A stretch of 64,000 nucleotides of DNA, taken from Primulina eburnea (taxonomy: Eukaryota > Streptophyta > Magnoliopsida > Lamiales > Gesneriaceae). The stretch covers positions 47,510,342 through 47,574,341 of the forward strand of contig NC_133101.1 in assembly GCF_022965805.1 (NCBI RefSeq). The letters run 5' to 3'. Under the pieces are notes generated by a model. The model saw only the letters and a program-made list of their open reading frames with translations. It was not told where the DNA came from and did not search any database. Positions 60,497 to 64,000 of this stretch are shown in pieces. Both the position numbers and the translations under genes were made by a program. Position 1 is the stretch's first letter, and every line of letters starts with the position of its first letter.

Positions 60497-61284
60497 TCTC
60501 TCTAGCGCAGGTGGTCCCCTTCCTAATGGTCCTCAGCCCACCATTCATTTGACTCCCGAAGAATTGCAGAAAATCATAACCGATGCTGTCAACATGGCTA
60601 ACGCAAAAAAAGCTGCTTCTCACCAGGCCAGTCAACACGAACAGCAGCGTAAGCAAGCGCAAGAAGAAGAGAGAAGAGAAGAAGAGAAGGAAAGCGCAGG
60701 TTCTAAATCTCCCACTATCGCTGGAGAATTGGAAGAGTTAAGAAAAAAAGTGAAAGCATTAGAAGGGCAGGCTGGCTCCAAGGGCAGTATTTCTGTGATC
60801 AAAGGCTGCCCATTCTCTGACATCATCATCCGGGAACCACTTCCCGGGCATTTCAAGTCGGCAAAAATCAAAGATTACGATGGGAGCTCTGATCCTGAGG
60901 AACACCTCGCGCGTTTTGAGAATATGGCCATGCTACACTGTTATGAGGACCCAATCAAGTGTAAAGTATTTCTCACCACCCTGGTCGACTCCGCCCAGAG
61001 ATGGTTTGAAGGATTGGCACCACAGAGCATCCATTGCTTTGACGACTTACAAAAAGTGTTCTTGCATCAATTTAGCAGCAGTAAGAAGTACAAGAAGACT
61101 GCTTTCAGTTTATTTGAAGCGAAGCAAAGGCAGGATGAAACCTTGAGGGCTTACCTCAAAAGGTTCAATCGGGTGGCCCTTGATGTACCGACTTGTGCCC
61201 CCGAGACGAAAACCACCGCATTTATGCAAGGGCTATGGGAAGGGGATTTCTTCCGATCCCTAACCAAAAAGTTGCCTGAAATTT

Positions 61285-64000
61285 TGAGGATCTCTTGTCG
61301 CGAGCAGAAAAGTATATCAATATGGAAGAAGCACAAAACCAGAAAAGAGAAGCCTTGAAAAGGGCGAGAGGAGATCGGACTTGCAGAGCCGAAGATAGAG
61401 CTCCTAAGAAAAGTGGCGGAGGTCATTTCTCCCATGTGCCTTTAAGGATGGCTCGCGACAGAGAGATTCAAGAGTGCAGAACAGATGAGGCCCTCCCTCC
61501 CCGTCCCGAGACCCGAGTCCTCAAGCCAGAACAAAAGAAGTATTGTACCCTTCATAAGGATTGTGCTCACGATACCAGCCAGTGCCGGGCCCTTAGGAGA
61601 AATGCTGACAGGCGTTCCTCGTCGAGTATTCCCCAGAGAACGATGAGCACTCCAAGTGGAAAGCGGGGCGAAACAAGTACCCGGGAGGAAAGAAGGAAAT
61701 CAGCAGAAGGAAAGGATCCTTCTCCAAGTCGAGGAATTATCAAAATGATTTCGGGAGGATCTACTGATGGTGACTCTAACCGGGCCAGGAAGGCGAGAGG
61801 GAGGAGGGAGTGCCTAGAAGTCGAGGGAAGAGGAAGAGATGAACCAGTTATAAGTTTTGGACCAGAAGATCTCCAAGGAGTAAGTTTACCTCACAATGAT
61901 ACTTTAGTCATACAGGCCCGCATTGCCAACTATGATGTATTAAGGGTTTTCGTGGATAGTGGGAGCTCTGTTAATGTTATCTTCAAAGATGCCCTCATTC
62001 AAATGGACTTGCATGAGTACCAGCTGGAAGCCGTGGAAACCGCCCTGTTCGGGTTCGCTGGTCACGCCGTGTATCCGGAAGGGGAAATCGCCCTACCCCT
62101 TACCCTGGGTACGGGAGATCTGAGAAAGACTGTAATAACTGCTTTCACGGTAGTGGATGCCCCATCCTCGTACAATGTTATCCTGGGGAGACCAGCTATG
62201 AATGAAATGAGAGCAGTGGCCTCGACATACCACCAAAAGATCAAATTCCCAGTGAAAGGATGGGTCGGAGAAGTCAAAGGGGATCAACCTTCTTCACGAA
62301 AATGCTATGGAGAAACAGTTCGGGTGGACCAGAAAAAAGCAAGGAGGGAGGGAAAGGAGAAAGAGCACCCGGAAAAAGTACATGACCGGGAAGTGCATTT
62401 TGTGGCTGAGAATGAACAGGATGAGGTCGAAATCGAACCAGAGAAGAACATCCGGGTGGCCCGGGAAATCTGCGCAACTACTCGGGTACATCTTTTACAG
62501 TGTTTAAAAGCTAACATTGGTATCTTTGCCTGGTCCCAGCAGGAATTATCCGGAATCCTGCCTCAAGTAGCCGAGCATAAATTAAATGTCCTCCCGGGCT
62601 CCCGACCCGTTAAGCAGAAAAAGCGGCATTTTGGTCCAGAAAAGGATAAAGTAATACAAGAACAAGTGGGAGAATTGCTAAAGGCCGGGCATATTAAGGA
62701 AATCCATTTTCCCACATGGCTGTCCAATGTGGTTCTTGTGCCAAAGTCTACCGGTAAATGGAGAATGTGCGTTGATTTTAGAGATTTGAATAAAGCTTGC
62801 CCGAAGGATTGCTACCCACTCCCCCGGATCGATCAGTTGGTCGATTCCACTTCTGGGTGTGAATTATTAAGTTTTCTAGACGCGTACCAAGGGTATCACC
62901 AAATCCCTTTGGCTGTGGAAGATCAGGACAAAGCTAGTTTCGTCACGTCCAGGGGTACTTTCTGCTATGTTGTAATGCCCTTCAGACTAAAAAATGCAGG
63001 GGCTACATATCAGCGACTGATGAATCTTGTCTTTCAAAAACAGATTGGCCGAAATATTGAAGTATATGTGGATGACATTTTGATCAAGACCCGAGAGGCC
63101 GCTCATTTCATTGACGATTTGATCGAAACCTTAGCCACTCTGAAGCAGTACAGGATAAAACTTAACCCGGCTAAATGTGTGTTTGGGGTTAAGAGTGGGA
63201 AGTTCTTGGGGTTCATGGTCACGGATCGAGGAATCGAAGTCAACCCAGAGAAAATCAAGGCCATCATGGATATGCCCTCCCCTCAGTCGGTTCGAGATGT
63301 GCAAAAACTGACAGGGAGGATTGCAGCCTTATCGCGTTTTATTTCCCGATCCGCGCATCGAAGCTACCCTTTCTTTCAAATTCTGAGGAAAGCACAAAAA
63401 TTCGGTTGGGACGACCATTGCGAACAAGCCTTTCAAGATTTGAAGAAACACCTGGCTGAACTGCCCGTCCTAGCCAAACCCGAGCCCGGAGAAAAATTGT
63501 GGGTCTATCTTTCGACCACTGAAATTGCTGTTAGCTCCGTACTCATCAGAGAGGAGGAGGCCGATCAGAAGCCTGTTTACTATGTCAGTCACGCCCTCCA
63601 AGGAGCAGAGCTGAGGTATAGTGAGCTGGAAAAGATAGCTTTGGCGTTGGTAATAAATGCCCGGAAACTAAGGCCGTATTTTCTCTCACATTCTATTGTG
63701 GTCCTTACTAATTCTCCTCTCGGGAGAATCATGACTAATGCCGAGGTCTCGGGAAGAATGATCAAGTGGACCGTCGAACTCGGGGAGTATGATATCGAAT
63801 ATAAGCCCCGAGTTGCCATAAAAGCCCAGGCGTTGTCAGATTTCCTAACAGAGATGATCCAACCAACTGAGGAAAAGATATGGAGAGTATTTGTTGATGG
63901 CGCTTCAAACCTGTCAGGATGTGGAGTAGGGGTTGTCTTGATCTCTCCACTGGAGGAAAAAATCAAATTGGCTCTGAGGATCGATTCTAAGGTTACAAAC
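61285..64000 (+). CDS. pol: Tat gag C-terminus and pol (protease, RT, RNase H, second RNase H), open to the window end
   Basis: After the shift near 61280 one frame stays open for over 2.7 kb to the window edge. It holds a knuckle-like CTLHKDCAHDTSQC (61546-61590), protease VFVDSGSSVNVIF (61948-61986) with VILGRPAMNEM, and reverse transcriptase from about 62590 (GHIKEIHFPTWLSNVVLVPK, MCVDFRDLNKACPKDCYPLP, SFLDAYQGYHQIPL). The catalytic YVDDILIKT lies near 63065-63091. RNase H follows (KLWVYLSTTEIAVSSVLIREE), where the usual acidic residue after YLS is changed, and then the archaeal-type RNase H (VFVDGASN at 63889). Tat-lineage elements use two RNases H. The aberrant PFRLKNAGATYQRLMN replaces the usual PFGLKNA. 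Confidence 0.85.

Larger units (their letters stand above)
52959..61358 (+). pseudogene. gag: Tat gag, interrupted by the Tekay insertion and a frameshift
   Basis: An ATG at 52959 (MAPTRRANQD) opens the frame, with a TGA at 52995-52997, before the Tekay element enters about 22 codons in. Gag resumes at 60497-60501. It continues with TPEELQKIITDAVNMANAKK, a charged coiled-coil stretch rich in Glu, Arg and Gln (60640-60780), then the capsid domain IIREPLPGHFKSAKIKDYDGSSDPEEHLARF through SAQRWFEGLAPQSIHCFDDL and QRQDETLRAYLKRFN. Near 61280 the phase shifts by one base; the old phase ends at a TGA (61356) and the new one continues into pol. Confidence 0.85.
52198..64000 (+). mobile_element. Tat-type Ty3/gypsy retrotransposon, split by a Tekay element, running off the window
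   Basis: The 5' LTR spans 52198-52917 and is followed by the primer site TGGCGCCGTCTGTGGGA at 52919. Gag starts at 52959. A Tekay element (53026-60496, duplication TCTCT) lies inside the beginning of gag. After it come gag, protease, reverse transcriptase, RNase H, and the start of a second, archaeal-type RNase H (FVDGASNLSGCGVGVV), which is typical of the Tat branch. The integrase and 3' LTR lie beyond the window. Confidence 0.88.

Overview
The window is nuclear DNA of a flowering plant, almost certainly a eudicot. One multi-exon host gene with canonical GT-AG introns sits among long, nested LTR retrotransposons that use plant-type tRNA primer sites. Several repeats (a 5S-bearing Cassandra TRIM, GAGCT-rich elements, a MITE with a CGTGAGAC-type end, SIRE-type LTRs rich in AACTGAT/CAGTT words) look familiar to me from asterids, possibly Lamiales. 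That placement is only an impression.

Layout. 1-3.9 kb: decayed minus-strand Ty1/copia pieces and an LTR fragment. 3.9-16.9 kb: a SIRE-like LTR split by a complete but decayed Athila-type Ty3/gypsy element (4499-16258, target duplication ATAGG). Its 5' LTR carries a truncated Cassandra TRIM. 16.9-39.1 kb: a stack of LTRs of one non-coding Ty3/gypsy-like family in both orientations. One of them, a solo LTR (17079-29019, duplication ACTGC), is split by a minus-strand Tekay chromovirus (17537-26676), which is itself split by a PIF/Harbinger-type MITE (19726-20568). CACTA-like and GAGCT-rich elements are scattered here too. 39.3-50.6 kb: a vacuolar cation/proton exchanger gene of CAX2/CAX5 type with 11 coding exons. 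Its 6.7-kb third intron holds a minus-strand L1-type LINE, and a frameshift interrupts exon 6. 52.2 kb to the end: a Tat-type Ty3/gypsy element running off the window, whose gag is split by a very young Tekay element (53026-60496) with near-identical LTRs and one uninterrupted gag-pol frame.

The most unusual part is the 3' region of the Athila element (about 11.97-13.64 kb), where such elements normally carry an env-like frame or non-coding DNA. It encodes two cargo proteins. The first is a small basic cysteine-rich protein resembling the nucleic-acid-binding proteins of carlaviruses and relatives. The second is an intronless LOG-type cytokinin riboside monophosphate phosphoribohydrolase. Splice-acceptor-like tracts precede both. 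This copy is broken (nonsense, frameshift, lost active-site glutamate), but the architecture suggests a retroelement lineage that acquired a virus-like RNA-binding protein and a cytokinin-activating enzyme.
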